Positions 16,330 to 24,783 of a stretch of DNA of 64,000 nucleotides are shown in pieces. Source of the DNA: Palsa-147 sp963841235. Its GTDB lineage: Bacteria > Acidobacteriota > Terriglobia > Acidiferrales > UBA7541. The position numbers and the translations under genes were made by a program. The stretch's first letter is position 1. Each line of letters begins with the position of its first letter. The notes beneath the pieces were generated by a model. It was not told where the DNA came from and did not search any database. It saw nothing but the letters and a program-made list of their open reading frames with translations. Location: NCBI GenBank assembly GCA_963841235.1, contig CAWJBU010000001.1, positions 248,001-312,000 of the forward strand. Reading direction: 5' to 3'.

Positions 16330-17781
16330 TCACGCGCGGCCCGCGCCATTCCGAGCCCAGCGGGCGCTGAAACCTTCCGCCGGCAAGTCCGGCTGCAGGA
16401 AACTCCGCGGAGTTCCTGCCGCTGCGAGCACGGCTTCTGCGGCGATGTAGCCACTGCGCACCGCGCCTTCCATCGTCGCCGGCCAGCCCGTACGCGTCCA
16501 ATCGCCCGCGAGAAAAAGATTCTCGATGCCGCAGCGCGCGCCGGGTCGCCACTGATCGGAGCCGGGCTCGGGCGAGAACGTCGCGGCGATTTCCTTGATC
16601 ACCGTGGATTTTACGAGCTTGGCTTCGCGAGCGGCGGGGAGAACTTCGCACACTTCGCGCAGGGCAAGATCGGTGATCTCCTGCCGCGAGCGGTTGACAA
16701 GATCATAGGACGCGCTGACGACCATCTGCAAGTACTGCCCGCCATCGTTCTTGGACGCGCCAGCTGCCGAATTGTCTTGCCCCGACGCCGCGTAAAGAAG
16801 CGTCTTATTGAAAATCCACTGCACGGTGTGATCGAGAAGCGTGAGGAACGGCTCCTTCATCACCGGCCGGTCGAACCAAAAATGTATGCCCGTAATCGGC
16901 GAATCGTGCAAGTGGTGCAGGCCCGCGAACGCCGGATCGGAATCGGCGAGAGTCGGGCCAAGCAACTCGAGCAACGCGGATTGCGGCACGGCGAAGACGA
17001 ATACATCGCCAGGAATCTCCGCGCCCTCATCGAATACGAGGCTTCGGACCCGCTGCCCGTCCATGCGAAAGCCGCGCAGCGTTGCGCGGAACCTCACTTC
17101 CCCGCCGCGCCTCTCGATCGCCACGCGGCAACCGTCGTAAAGCTCGGCGAGCGGAACTGCCGGAATTCCAACGCGGAATCCTTCGCGATTCGCGAGAAAT
17201 GCTTTCCAGAAAACATCGATGCCGTAATGCGCGTCGGTGCGCGCCAGCTCCTCATCGAGCGCGCTCACCAGCACCACACGCCAGAATCTTTCAATCGCCG
17301 GCGCGGTCTGCCCCATGCGGTGCAGCCAATCGAGCATCGAATTGCCCTCGACGCCCGGCGGATGCCCGCCCGATCTCGCAATTGCCAGCATCGCCCGCCC
17401 GATTCCCGCTTTGTCGGACCAAGAGAGCGCCGTGAAGCGCAAAAAAGAAAGCGCCATGTGAAACGGCGGCGCGAATAAGAACGATCCAATCGAATACCGC
17501 CGCCCTCCCGCGTCGGCAAAATAGAGCCGATCGTAATAGCGAATGCGATCGGCCGAGCCGACGCGGCGGTAAAAATCCGCGAGATTCGTGCAGCAGCCGA
17601 GCGTGACGTGCTGGCAATTGTCCACGTGGCTGCCATCGGGAAGCAGATACGACGTAGCGCGTCCGCCAAGATACGGCCGCTTCTCGAACAGCCGCACGCG
17701 TACGCCGGCTTCAGCCAGCGCGACGGCCGCCGAAAGCCCCGCCAGCCCCCCGCCGATCACGTTCACACATTCGTTGGACAT
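16330..17781 (-). CDS. hpnE: Hydroxysqualene dehydroxylase HpnE (FAD amine-oxidase family)
   Basis: About 483 residues from the ATG at 17781. The N-terminal FAD-binding Rossmann motif is VIGGGLAGLSAAVALAEAG with LFEKRPYLGGRATSY, and the C-terminal FAD contact is NLFLAGDWTRTGWPATMEGAVRSG. HpnE reduces hydroxysqualene to squalene, the third step after HpnD and HpnC. The start lies 71 bases inside hpnD, and the next upstream genes are hpnD and hpnC, so the assignment rests on both sequence and context. It is the last gene of the hopanoid operon. Confidence 0.92.
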   Translation of the reverse strand: MSNECVNVIGGGLAGLSAAVALAEAGVRVRLFEKRPYLGGRATSYLLPDGSHVDNCQHVTLGCCTNLADFYRRVGSADRIRYYDRLYFADAGGRRYSIGSFLFAPPFHMALSFLRFTALSWSDKAGIGRAMLAIARSGGHPPGVEGNSMLDWLHRMGQTAPAIERFWRVVLVSALDEELARTDAHYGIDVFWKAFLANREGFRVGIPAVPLAELYDGCRVAIERRGGEVRFRATLRGFRMDGQRVRSLVFDEGAEIPGDVFVFAVPQSALLELLGPTLADSDPAFAGLHHLHDSPITGIHFWFDRPVMKEPFLTLLDHTVQWIFNKTLLYAASGQDNSAAGASKNDGGQYLQMVVSASYDLVNRSRQEITDLALREVCEVLPAAREAKLVKSTVIKEIAATFSPEPGSDQWRPGARCGIENLFLAGDWTRTGWPATMEGAVRSGYIAAEAVLAAAGTPRSFLQPDLPAEGFSARWARNGAGRA

Positions 17782-18652
17782 AATGAGGATCGCGCCAGCC
17801 GAGCCGCGCTCGCGCGAGAATCCAGACCTTTTCTGCTGAGGATAGCCGGGCCGGCGGCGCAGCCAGCACGTCATAGCGGCGCAACTCGATTTTTTCGAGA
17901 ATGCCCGCGTAGATCCGCGCCATGGCCCAGAGCGCCGCGCGACTGTCGTCGTCGATCAGATCGAGAAGCGCCCAGCCTTCGGCATAAAACATCCAGGCGC
18001 GTTCGGCCTCGAAGCGAATCAAATCGGCGAAGCGCGCCCCGGCGTTCGCTTGCCGCAAGTCGCGGTCATCGCAGCCGAAGCGCGCCATATCGTCGAGCGG
18101 CAAATAAATGCGGCCCATGGCGAAATCCTTCGGCACATCGCGAAGAATATTCGTGAGCTGGAACGCGATGCCCAGCCGCTCCGCCAGTTCCGGCGCGCGA
18201 GGTTCCGAGAATCCGAATACGTGAACACAGCAGAGCCCCACAGTGCCCGCCACGCGGTAGCAATACTCGCGCAGCCGATCGAACGTCTCGTAAACGCTAA
18301 CGGTCAGGTCCATCTCCGCGCCGGAAATCAAATCGTGCAAGTAGCGCGATGGAATGTTGTAGCGCTCGGCCGTATCGCGAAACGCCGGCCAAATCGGCGA
18401 CGCCGAGGTTTCACCGGCGAGAGCGCGATCCATTTCCGCGCGACGATCCGCCAGGTCGCGCTGCTTCGCGGCGATTTCTCCCGGCTCGTCCGAAATGTCG
18501 TCCACGCCGCGCATGAAAGCATAGAGCGCGCAAAGAGCGTCGCGCTTGGCCGGAGGCAGCAGGCGAAAGCCGTAGTAAAAATTGCGCGCCGCGGATCGCG
18601 CGAGATTGCGGCAATGGTCGTAGGATGCCGCGACGGAAACTCTTTCAGGCAT
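17711..18652 (-). CDS. hpnD: Presqualene diphosphate synthase HpnD
   Basis: About 313 residues from the ATG at 18652. The two Asp-rich Mg-binding motifs of squalene/phytoene synthases are present: DDISDEPGE and NILRDVPKDF followed by GRIYLP. It condenses two farnesyl diphosphates to presqualene diphosphate. The start overlaps the hpnC stop by 8 bases. The C-terminal tail (RDRRGAGGAFGGRRAG) is Gly/Arg-rich because the frame reads through the start of hpnE. Confidence 0.92.
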   Translation of the reverse strand: MPERVSVAASYDHCRNLARSAARNFYYGFRLLPPAKRDALCALYAFMRGVDDISDEPGEIAAKQRDLADRRAEMDRALAGETSASPIWPAFRDTAERYNIPSRYLHDLISGAEMDLTVSVYETFDRLREYCYRVAGTVGLCCVHVFGFSEPRAPELAERLGIAFQLTNILRDVPKDFAMGRIYLPLDDMARFGCDDRDLRQANAGARFADLIRFEAERAWMFYAEGWALLDLIDDDSRAALWAMARIYAGILEKIELRRYDVLAAPPARLSSAEKVWILARARLGWRDPHYVQRMCERDRRGAGGAFGGRRAG

Positions 18653-19649
18653 GGCGGCTCGCGAGCGATGAATCGCTGTCAACCCCGCTGCCTGTGCCGT
18701 CGTTCGGTCCGCTGTCAGAATTATCGGGCGGCGCGGAGGGCAACAACCAAGTGAAGCAGCGGTCGAGAAGCGCGCGGCCGAGCAGTTGCATCTGCGTGGC
18801 GCGGCTAATTTCCGGCCGGTGATGCAGCGTGTTATAGCCGATGGCTTCGATGCGATCGAGAACCGCCAGCCCTCCGCGCGAGAACAGCTCGACATCCACG
18901 CGAAGCGATGCCGAGACGCGTCCGGCGAGCGGCGCACCAGCCGCAAACAGCGTACGCGTCCGCGCAATCAGCGCCTGCATCACCTTGGCGTAGCGCTCAT
19001 CAAAATTACGAGCAAACAGATCCTCGGGTCCGAGCCCCTTCTCTCGCAGCAAATCGAGCGGAATATAAATCCGGTCCTTATCGAGATCGCGAGCAACATC
19101 CTGCCAGAAATTCGCGAGCTGCAACGCAGTGCAGGTTGCATCGGCAAGAGCCTGGCGCTCCGCATCGCGATAACCTGTGAGATAAAGCACGAGCCGCCCC
19201 ACCGGATTCGCCGAATAGCGGCAATAATCGAGCACGCCGCCCCAATTCTCGTAGCGATGCACGCGCTGATCCTGCCGGAAAGCGATTAGCAGATCGCGAA
19301 ACGGCTCGATAGGAATATCCAGCGCCGTCACCGTCTCCGCCAGCGCGACGAAGACCGGATGCGAAGGATGCCCGGCATAAGTCCGCTGCAATTCCTCGTC
19401 CCAGGCATCGAGCAGCTTTAGCGCCGCCTTCGGATTGGGCACTTCATCGCCAAGATCGTCGGCCCAGCGGCAATAGGCGTACACATTATAGAAATGCTGG
19501 TGCAATCGCCGCGGCAAAAGCCAGGACACCACGTTGAAATTCTCGTAGTGGTGCGTCGCAAGCCAGCGCGTATAGCGGCGCGCCTCTTCAGGAGCACAGC
19601 CCGCGCTCGGCAGGTTGCGCGCGATCTCAAGAACCGGATTCTCTTGCAT
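18645..19649 (-). CDS. hpnC: Hydroxysqualene synthase HpnC
   Basis: 334 residues from the ATG at 19649 (MQENPVLEIARN). The motifs DDLGDE and NFWQDVARDLDKDRIYIP are the two Asp-rich Mg sites of trans-isoprenyl synthases. HpnC converts presqualene diphosphate to hydroxysqualene. It starts 23 bases after the dehydrogenase gene and overlaps hpnD by 8. The C-terminal tail is Ser/Asp-rich and looks disordered. Confidence 0.92.
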   Translation of the reverse strand: MQENPVLEIARNLPSAGCAPEEARRYTRWLATHHYENFNVVSWLLPRRLHQHFYNVYAYCRWADDLGDEVPNPKAALKLLDAWDEELQRTYAGHPSHPVFVALAETVTALDIPIEPFRDLLIAFRQDQRVHRYENWGGVLDYCRYSANPVGRLVLYLTGYRDAERQALADATCTALQLANFWQDVARDLDKDRIYIPLDLLREKGLGPEDLFARNFDERYAKVMQALIARTRTLFAAGAPLAGRVSASLRVDVELFSRGGLAVLDRIEAIGYNTLHHRPEISRATQMQLLGRALLDRCFTWLLPSAPPDNSDSGPNDGTGSGVDSDSSLASRHA

Positions 19650-19672
19650 GGAAGCCGTTTGTGGGGACAAGC

Positions 19673-20740
19673 CTACGGAATAACAGCAGTCTTCAATTCG
19701 CCGTTGCGATTCTTCATCCGCTCGAAAACTCGCGGCAGATCGTCGAGCGCCACTTCGCCGGTGACGAAATCTCCGGCAGTCACTTCCCCGCGCGCGATGG
19801 TGTCGAGCGCCTCGCGAATAAACTGCGGCGCATGGTGAAAAGTGGACTTGATGGTGATCTCCGAATAATGCAGCGCCGAGGGATCGAATTTCACTTCCGA
19901 GCCCGGCGGGCAGCCGCCGAACAGATTCACCGTACCGCCCTTGCGCACCATCTGCACCGCCCATTGCCAGGTAGCGGGCGCGCCAACGGCTTCGATCACC
20001 GCATCGGCGCCGAGACCCCGCTCGGTAAGCTGCAGAACGCGCCGGATCGGGTCTTCGGTGCGGCCGACATCGATCGTGGCGCTTGCACCGAGACGCTCGG
20101 CAGCAATCATCTGGCTCTTGCGCTTGCCGAGCGCGATGACGTGGATGCCGCGCGCTGAAAGCACGCGAATGAATTTCAAGCCGATCGGACCGCAACCGAT
20201 GACTACAGCCGTATCGCCCGCGTGCACATTCATTTCGTGAACGCCGCGCAGAACGCAGGCCAGCGGCTCGACCATCGCCGCATCGCGGAAGGAAACTTTG
20301 TCGGGAATCTCGAGCAAATTCTTCTCGACGATCCGGCCAGGAACCCGAATGTACTCGGCGTAAGCTCCGTTGTTGAAGAGCAAATCCTCGCACAGATTCT
20401 GCTGGCCCTTGCGGCAATAGAAGCAAACTCCGCACGGCGCCGAATTCGCCGGCACCACGCGCATGCCCTTGCGGAAACCGCCGTTGACGCCGCTGCCCTT
20501 CTCTTCGATCACTCCGGCAAGCTCGTGGCCGAATACCGAGGGCGGGCGGATCATGCGCGCATGATAGCCGCGCTTCCAGACTTTGAGGTCGGTGCCGCAG
20601 GTCAAAGCGACTGCAACTTTGATGAGAACGTCGTCCGAAGCCAGTGGCGGGATGTCGATTGTCTCGACCTTCAAATCCTCGGGCCCGTACAGAACCGCTG
20701 CGGTCATGTGCCCGTTTCGAGTTAGATCGAGAGTGCTCAT
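19673..20740 (-). CDS. Zinc-dependent MDR dehydrogenase inside the hopanoid operon (second)
   Basis: 355 residues. The catalytic zinc site is CGTD (near 48) and GHELAG; the structural zinc lobe is CGVCFYCRKGQQNLC; the cofactor site is VVIGCGPIGLKFIRVL. It is a medium-chain alcohol/polyol dehydrogenase of the threonine/sorbitol dehydrogenase branch. Its ATG overlaps the stop of the preceding dehydrogenase by 4 bases and hpnC follows after 23 bases, so it is inside the operon. A role in finishing the hopanoid side chain, for example reducing ribosylhopane, is inferred and not established. Confidence 0.85.
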   Translation of the reverse strand: MSTLDLTRNGHMTAAVLYGPEDLKVETIDIPPLASDDVLIKVAVALTCGTDLKVWKRGYHARMIRPPSVFGHELAGVIEEKGSGVNGGFRKGMRVVPANSAPCGVCFYCRKGQQNLCEDLLFNNGAYAEYIRVPGRIVEKNLLEIPDKVSFRDAAMVEPLACVLRGVHEMNVHAGDTAVVIGCGPIGLKFIRVLSARGIHVIALGKRKSQMIAAERLGASATIDVGRTEDPIRRVLQLTERGLGADAVIEAVGAPATWQWAVQMVRKGGTVNLFGGCPPGSEVKFDPSALHYSEITIKSTFHHAPQFIREALDTIARGEVTAGDFVTGEVALDDLPRVFERMKNRNGELKTAVIP

Positions 20741-21843
20741 GAATTCACAATCACCACTTTTAAGGTATCATCGGCCGGGCGCGCTGCCAAATCGAGGGCG
20801 CTGGCGATTTCTTCAAGTGAGAAACGGTGAGAGATCAGATCTTTCACCGGCAAGCGGCGCTCGAAGACCAGTCGTGCCGATTCTTCCTGATCGTCCACCG
20901 AGGCGCTATAGCTGCCCAGAATTTCCTTCTCCTCGACTCCCACGGCTGCGGCAGGAAATTCAATTTGCATCACGGGATCATTCTGCGCGAAGAGCAGCAC
21001 GCGTCCGCCGGGTCGTACCAGCGCCAATGCCTCTTTCACCAGAGCCGGGCTCGGCACAGCGAGAAGAACGGCATCAGCGCCCCGCCCATTAGTGTGATGC
21101 CGAATTTCGCCGCCAAGTTCCACTTTTAACGGATCGAACGCCGCTGTCGCGCCGAAGCGGAGACTCGCCGCTCGCCTGCCAGCCATCGGGTCGCTGGTGA
21201 AAACCGTGGCACCCTCGAGCTTCGCAAGCAGCATCAAGAGCAAGCCGACGGGACCCTGCCCGATTACCAGAACCGTTTCTCCTGCCGCGACGCGAGCCTT
21301 GCGCACGGCCTTCAGGCACGTGTTCACCGGCTCGACAAACGTGGCTTCTTCGAAGCTCACGTCCGGAGGCAAAGCGAGCATGCCGCGCTCGACGATCCAG
21401 GGCATCGCGCGAACGTACTGCGCGAAGCCGCCGCCATTGGGATCGAAGCCTGCGGTCAGCCCGACTTTCTTGTATCCCGGGCACTGCGAGAAAAGTTTGC
21501 GCTCGCAATAGAAGCAATCGCCGCACGGGATGTGATGAAAGCTGACCACGCGGTCGCCCGGCTTGAATTTGCGCACGCCGCGCCCTAGTTCGACGATTGT
21601 GCCGGCGAGCTCGTGCCCAAAAATTTGCGGCGGATTGACGAAACCGTGCTGGATCTTCTTGATATCGGTTCCGCAGATGCCGCATGCGGCGACGCGAAAT
21701 AGAACTTCGCCTTCGCCCACCTGCGGAATCGGGACAGTCTCGACGACGACGCGGCCCTTGCCGCGATAAACACCCGCGCGCATCTCGCGCACGCCCAGCG
21801 GAACCCGGGATGATCGGTCGAGTTGTGCCGTTTGCGAGCTCAT
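20737..21843 (-). CDS. Zinc-dependent MDR dehydrogenase inside the hopanoid operon (first)
   Basis: 368 residues. Catalytic zinc motifs are CGICGTD and GHELAG; structural zinc ligands lie in CGDCFYCERKLFSQC; the dinucleotide motif is VLVIGQGPVGLLLM. It resembles sorbitol/galactitol-type dehydrogenases and is a distant paralog of the next gene. It overlaps hpnG (4 bases) and the next dehydrogenase (4 bases), which ties both to hopanoid synthesis. The substrate is unknown; a polyol or sugar-like side chain on the hopane skeleton is the obvious candidate. Confidence 0.85.
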   Translation of the reverse strand: MSSQTAQLDRSSRVPLGVREMRAGVYRGKGRVVVETVPIPQVGEGEVLFRVAACGICGTDIKKIQHGFVNPPQIFGHELAGTIVELGRGVRKFKPGDRVVSFHHIPCGDCFYCERKLFSQCPGYKKVGLTAGFDPNGGGFAQYVRAMPWIVERGMLALPPDVSFEEATFVEPVNTCLKAVRKARVAAGETVLVIGQGPVGLLLMLLAKLEGATVFTSDPMAGRRAASLRFGATAAFDPLKVELGGEIRHHTNGRGADAVLLAVPSPALVKEALALVRPGGRVLLFAQNDPVMQIEFPAAAVGVEEKEILGSYSASVDDQEESARLVFERRLPVKDLISHRFSLEEIASALDLAARPADDTLKVVIVNS

Positions 21844-22601
21844 GCCGTCGCCAAACTCGCTTTCCTCTCTGACAACACTCCGGGTGCCGCGCTCAGCGAT
21901 TCAATCGTTTTATCCAGAACCCGCGCGAGACGCTTTGCGCCACGCCGGCTGGCGGAACCCAGTCGAATGAGTGCCGGGATTCGCTGTGGGGCGCGCGCGA
22001 TTTTTCCCGCCAAGCGCGAAATACGAACGCGGCCGCGCTCGTCCAGAACTTGCGTGAAATCCATTGGAAGGCTCTCATCCGCAGCATCGCTCACCGCGCG
22101 AATTGCGACTCCGGGAATTGCGCGCTCCTGCGCCTCGTTCAAGATGAAGAAGCTTTCCATGTCAACCGCTTCGGCAATGCCGCTCATACGCGTCTTGTCC
22201 TCAACGGTCGAAACCGCGTAGGCGCAGCTACAAAGCGTGGCGATTCGGCTTGCGCCCGAATCCTCGGCAAAGCCAACGATTCGCGGATCGCATACAAACT
22301 TGCGTTGCGTCCCACCATCACGAACAGCGAGTGGGACCAAAACGTCTCCGACGCGAAATGCAGTCTTTAAGCCGCCGGCGAAACCTGCGGCGATGCAAAC
22401 GTCCGGCTGCCAGCGCAAAGCCTCGCGCCCAACCTGCTGCGCTCGCTGCGGACCCATGCCGGTGATTGCCACTCGAATCTGTAATTCTCCGCGAAATGAT
22501 TCAAAAGCCGGAAAATCGAGAGACGCGAGCCGGGCGAACTCGCGCTGCCGAAGCCACGAGGCAAGCTCGGATTCCAACGCAAATGTGACCAGCACTTTCA
22601 C
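21840..22601 (-). CDS. hpnG: Hopanoid-associated nucleoside phosphorylase HpnG
   Basis: 253 residues. The phosphorylase/nucleosidase fold shows VAITGMGPQRAQQVGREAL, CIAAGFAGGLKTAFRVGDVLVP and the ribose-binding AVDMESFFI, then the base-site Asp in IRAVSDAADESL. HpnG cleaves adenine from adenosylhopane to give (phospho)ribosylhopane. It lies 11 bases after hpnA and overlaps the dehydrogenase gene by 4 bases. Confidence 0.88.
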   Translation of the reverse strand: MKVLVTFALESELASWLRQREFARLASLDFPAFESFRGELQIRVAITGMGPQRAQQVGREALRWQPDVCIAAGFAGGLKTAFRVGDVLVPLAVRDGGTQRKFVCDPRIVGFAEDSGASRIATLCSCAYAVSTVEDKTRMSGIAEAVDMESFFILNEAQERAIPGVAIRAVSDAADESLPMDFTQVLDERGRVRISRLAGKIARAPQRIPALIRLGSASRRGAKRLARVLDKTIESLSAAPGVLSERKASLATA

Positions 22602-22612
22602 GTTATTCCACT

Positions 22613-23629
22613 CTATGCTGCAGCAGTGACGGCTCGCCGCGCCCCCGCTCGGACGTAGCCGTTTTCTTCATACCATTGCGCGGCGCGCTCGAGCGCCGCG
22701 GCCACCGGCCCCGGCGCATATCCCAACTCGCGCTGCGCTTTCGAAACATCCACGAACATGTTGTGCCGGGCAATCTTCACGCCTTCCACCGGAATCTGCG
22801 GCTCGCGGCCCAGCATTCGCGAGAAGGCATTCTCTGTGTAGGCAAACCCCAATGCGATGGCGTGCGGGATTTTCAATCGCGGCGCAGGCAATCCGGAAAC
22901 CTGCGCGAGAATGTCGAGAACTTGCTTCAGCGAAAGATTTTCCGCGCCGAGCAAGTAACGCTCGCCCGATTTGCCGCGCTCGGCGGCGAGCATGTGACCC
23001 GCAGCAACATCTTCGACGGCGGCAAAGTTCAGGCCAGTCTCGACATAGCCGGGCATCTTGCCATTCAGAAAATCAACGATGAGCTTTCCGGTCGGCGTCG
23101 GCTTCCAATCGCCGGGCCCGACGGGCGTGGTCGGCATCACGACCATGACCGGCATTCCGTCGTGCGCCGCCTTCAACGCTTCCTTCTCAGCGAGCCACTT
23201 CGAGCGCTTATAGTGCCCCACCATCTCATCCAGCGTCGAATCCGTGGCTTCGTTCGGCAACGCGGGGCGATCGACCGCGATAGTTGCAACAGTGCTCGTA
23301 TAAATGAATTGTTCGACTCCGGCCCGCTTGGCAGCTTCGAGCAAATTGCGCGTTCCGGTCACATTGCTTTCGTAAATCTCGGCGGGATTTCGCGACCAGA
23401 GGCGGTAATCGGCCGCTACGTGGAATACGCGATTGACACCGCTAAGCGCGCGCTCAAGCGAAGCGGCATCGCGCAAATCGCCTTCAACGCGCTCAGCCTC
23501 TAGCCCGCGCAAAGCCCGTACATCGCTGCCGCGCCGGGTGAGAACTCGCAACGATTGACCGGCGGAGATAACTCGACGCGCAACGTGGCTGCCGACGAAC
23601 CCTGTGGCGCCCGTGACGAGCGTCTTCAT
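22613..23629 (-). CDS. hpnA: Hopanoid-associated sugar epimerase HpnA
   Basis: About 338 residues from the ATG at 23629. An extended SDR with TGATGFVGSHVARRV at the N-terminus, YTSTVATIAVD and the active-site YKRSKW (Y-x3-K). HpnA is conserved in hopanoid clusters and is annotated as a dihydroflavonol-4-reductase-like epimerase. Its true reaction is unsettled. The start overlaps the hpnH stop by 4 bases. Confidence 0.9.
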   Translation of the reverse strand: MKTLVTGATGFVGSHVARRVISAGQSLRVLTRRGSDVRALRGLEAERVEGDLRDAASLERALSGVNRVFHVAADYRLWSRNPAEIYESNVTGTRNLLEAAKRAGVEQFIYTSTVATIAVDRPALPNEATDSTLDEMVGHYKRSKWLAEKEALKAAHDGMPVMVVMPTTPVGPGDWKPTPTGKLIVDFLNGKMPGYVETGLNFAAVEDVAAGHMLAAERGKSGERYLLGAENLSLKQVLDILAQVSGLPAPRLKIPHAIALGFAYTENAFSRMLGREPQIPVEGVKIARHNMFVDVSKAQRELGYAPGPVAAALERAAQWYEENGYVRAGARRAVTAAA

Positions 23630-24783
23630 AGAATCCGGAAAACCTCTTCTTTGCCCGGCTGGGGGGGTGAAATGGTGGCTTGTGCGTGGCCGTTGCCGTG
23701 CCCGTTTGCATGACCATTCGAATGGCCGTTGCCATTTCCGTGACCATTCGCTTTCGGCGCGCCCTTTGCGCCGCCCATGCGGCCCGAAAGCTGCCAGGTG
23801 AGCATGCGCCAGGTGTCGCCGAGTTTCTTGTTTCCGCCGAGAATGGCTGAAGGCTCGTATCCCGAATGCATCATGCAATCTTCGCAGCGCGGATCGTTGC
23901 CGCGGCCGTATTTAGTCCAATCCGTCTTCGCCAGAAATTCCTGGAAGTTCGGATGGTGCGTGTCGGTCATCACGTAGCACGGGCCTTTCCAGCCCCGCGT
24001 GTTGTAAGTCGGCGTGGCCCAAGCCGTGCATTCGAGTTCGCGCTCGCCGCGCAGATATTCCAAATAGAGCGGCGAAGTCATGATGTTGTAGCGGCCGAGA
24101 AGCTCGGCGGCGCGCTGGAATTTCTGATGAATTTCCTCGCGCGACATGAAGATGTCTTTCGTCTGTACCGCGGCGTAGGAATAAGCGGGCGAGACCATGT
24201 GCCCGTCCACGCCCAGCGTTTGCAGATACGCGAAGAGCTCGCCGATCTCTTCGATGTCGGTTTCCTTGTAGATCGTCGTGTTGGAAGTGACCAGGAAACC
24301 CGCAGCCTTCGCCACACGGATTCCTTCGATCGCCTCGCGGAACACACCGTCGCGCTCAACGCATAGATCGTGCGTCTTCTCCAAGCCGTCGAGGTGTACG
24401 TTGAAAAAGAACCGCGAGGTCGGACGGAATTCATTCAAGCGCTTGCGAATGAACATTCCGTTGGTGCAGAGATAGATATTCTTCTTGCGCGCCAGGATTT
24501 CCTTCACCAGCCGCCCAAGCTCCGGATAGATCATCGGCTCGCCGCCGCAGATCGAAACAATCGGAGCGCCGCAATCTTCGAGAGCGGCGAGACATTGCTC
24601 CACAGTCAGCGTGTCGTTAATCGTCGGCTTGTATTCGCGGATTCGCCCGCAGCCCGTGCAGGTGAGATTGCACGCGTGTAGAGGCTCGAGCATCATCACC
24701 AGCGGAAATTTCTTCTCGCGACGAATAGTCTTCCCGGCGAGATACCCCGTAAGGTTCGCCGTCATGCTCAGAGGAAATCTCAT
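23626..24783 (-). CDS. hpnH: Adenosyl-hopene transferase HpnH (radical SAM)
   Basis: 385 residues. The [4Fe-4S] radical-SAM triad is C38-x3-C42-x2-C45 in CNLTCTGC, followed by ICGGEPMIYPELG and, near the C-terminus, the extra CEDCMMHSGYEP cluster typical of HpnH. It joins the 5'-deoxyadenosyl radical to diploptene, giving adenosylhopane. The start overlaps shc by 4 bases. An odd C-terminal tail (about 343-370) is built of NGH/GNGH repeats, giving a His/Asn/Gly-rich low-complexity end not needed for the core fold. Confidence 0.95.
   Translation of the reverse strand: MRFPLSMTANLTGYLAGKTIRREKKFPLVMMLEPLHACNLTCTGCGRIREYKPTINDTLTVEQCLAALEDCGAPIVSICGGEPMIYPELGRLVKEILARKKNIYLCTNGMFIRKRLNEFRPTSRFFFNVHLDGLEKTHDLCVERDGVFREAIEGIRVAKAAGFLVTSNTTIYKETDIEEIGELFAYLQTLGVDGHMVSPAYSYAAVQTKDIFMSREEIHQKFQRAAELLGRYNIMTSPLYLEYLRGERELECTAWATPTYNTRGWKGPCYVMTDTHHPNFQEFLAKTDWTKYGRGNDPRCEDCMMHSGYEPSAILGGNKKLGDTWRMLTWQLSGRMGGAKGAPKANGHGNGNGHSNGHANGHGNGHAQATISPPQPGKEEVFRIL

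Noticed and set aside
18645..20435. Very long open frame extending hpnC upstream through the dehydrogenase gene
   Set aside because: Homology to HpnC begins only at the ATG at 19649. The rest is a shadow of the dehydrogenase gene with low-complexity Arg/Ser composition.
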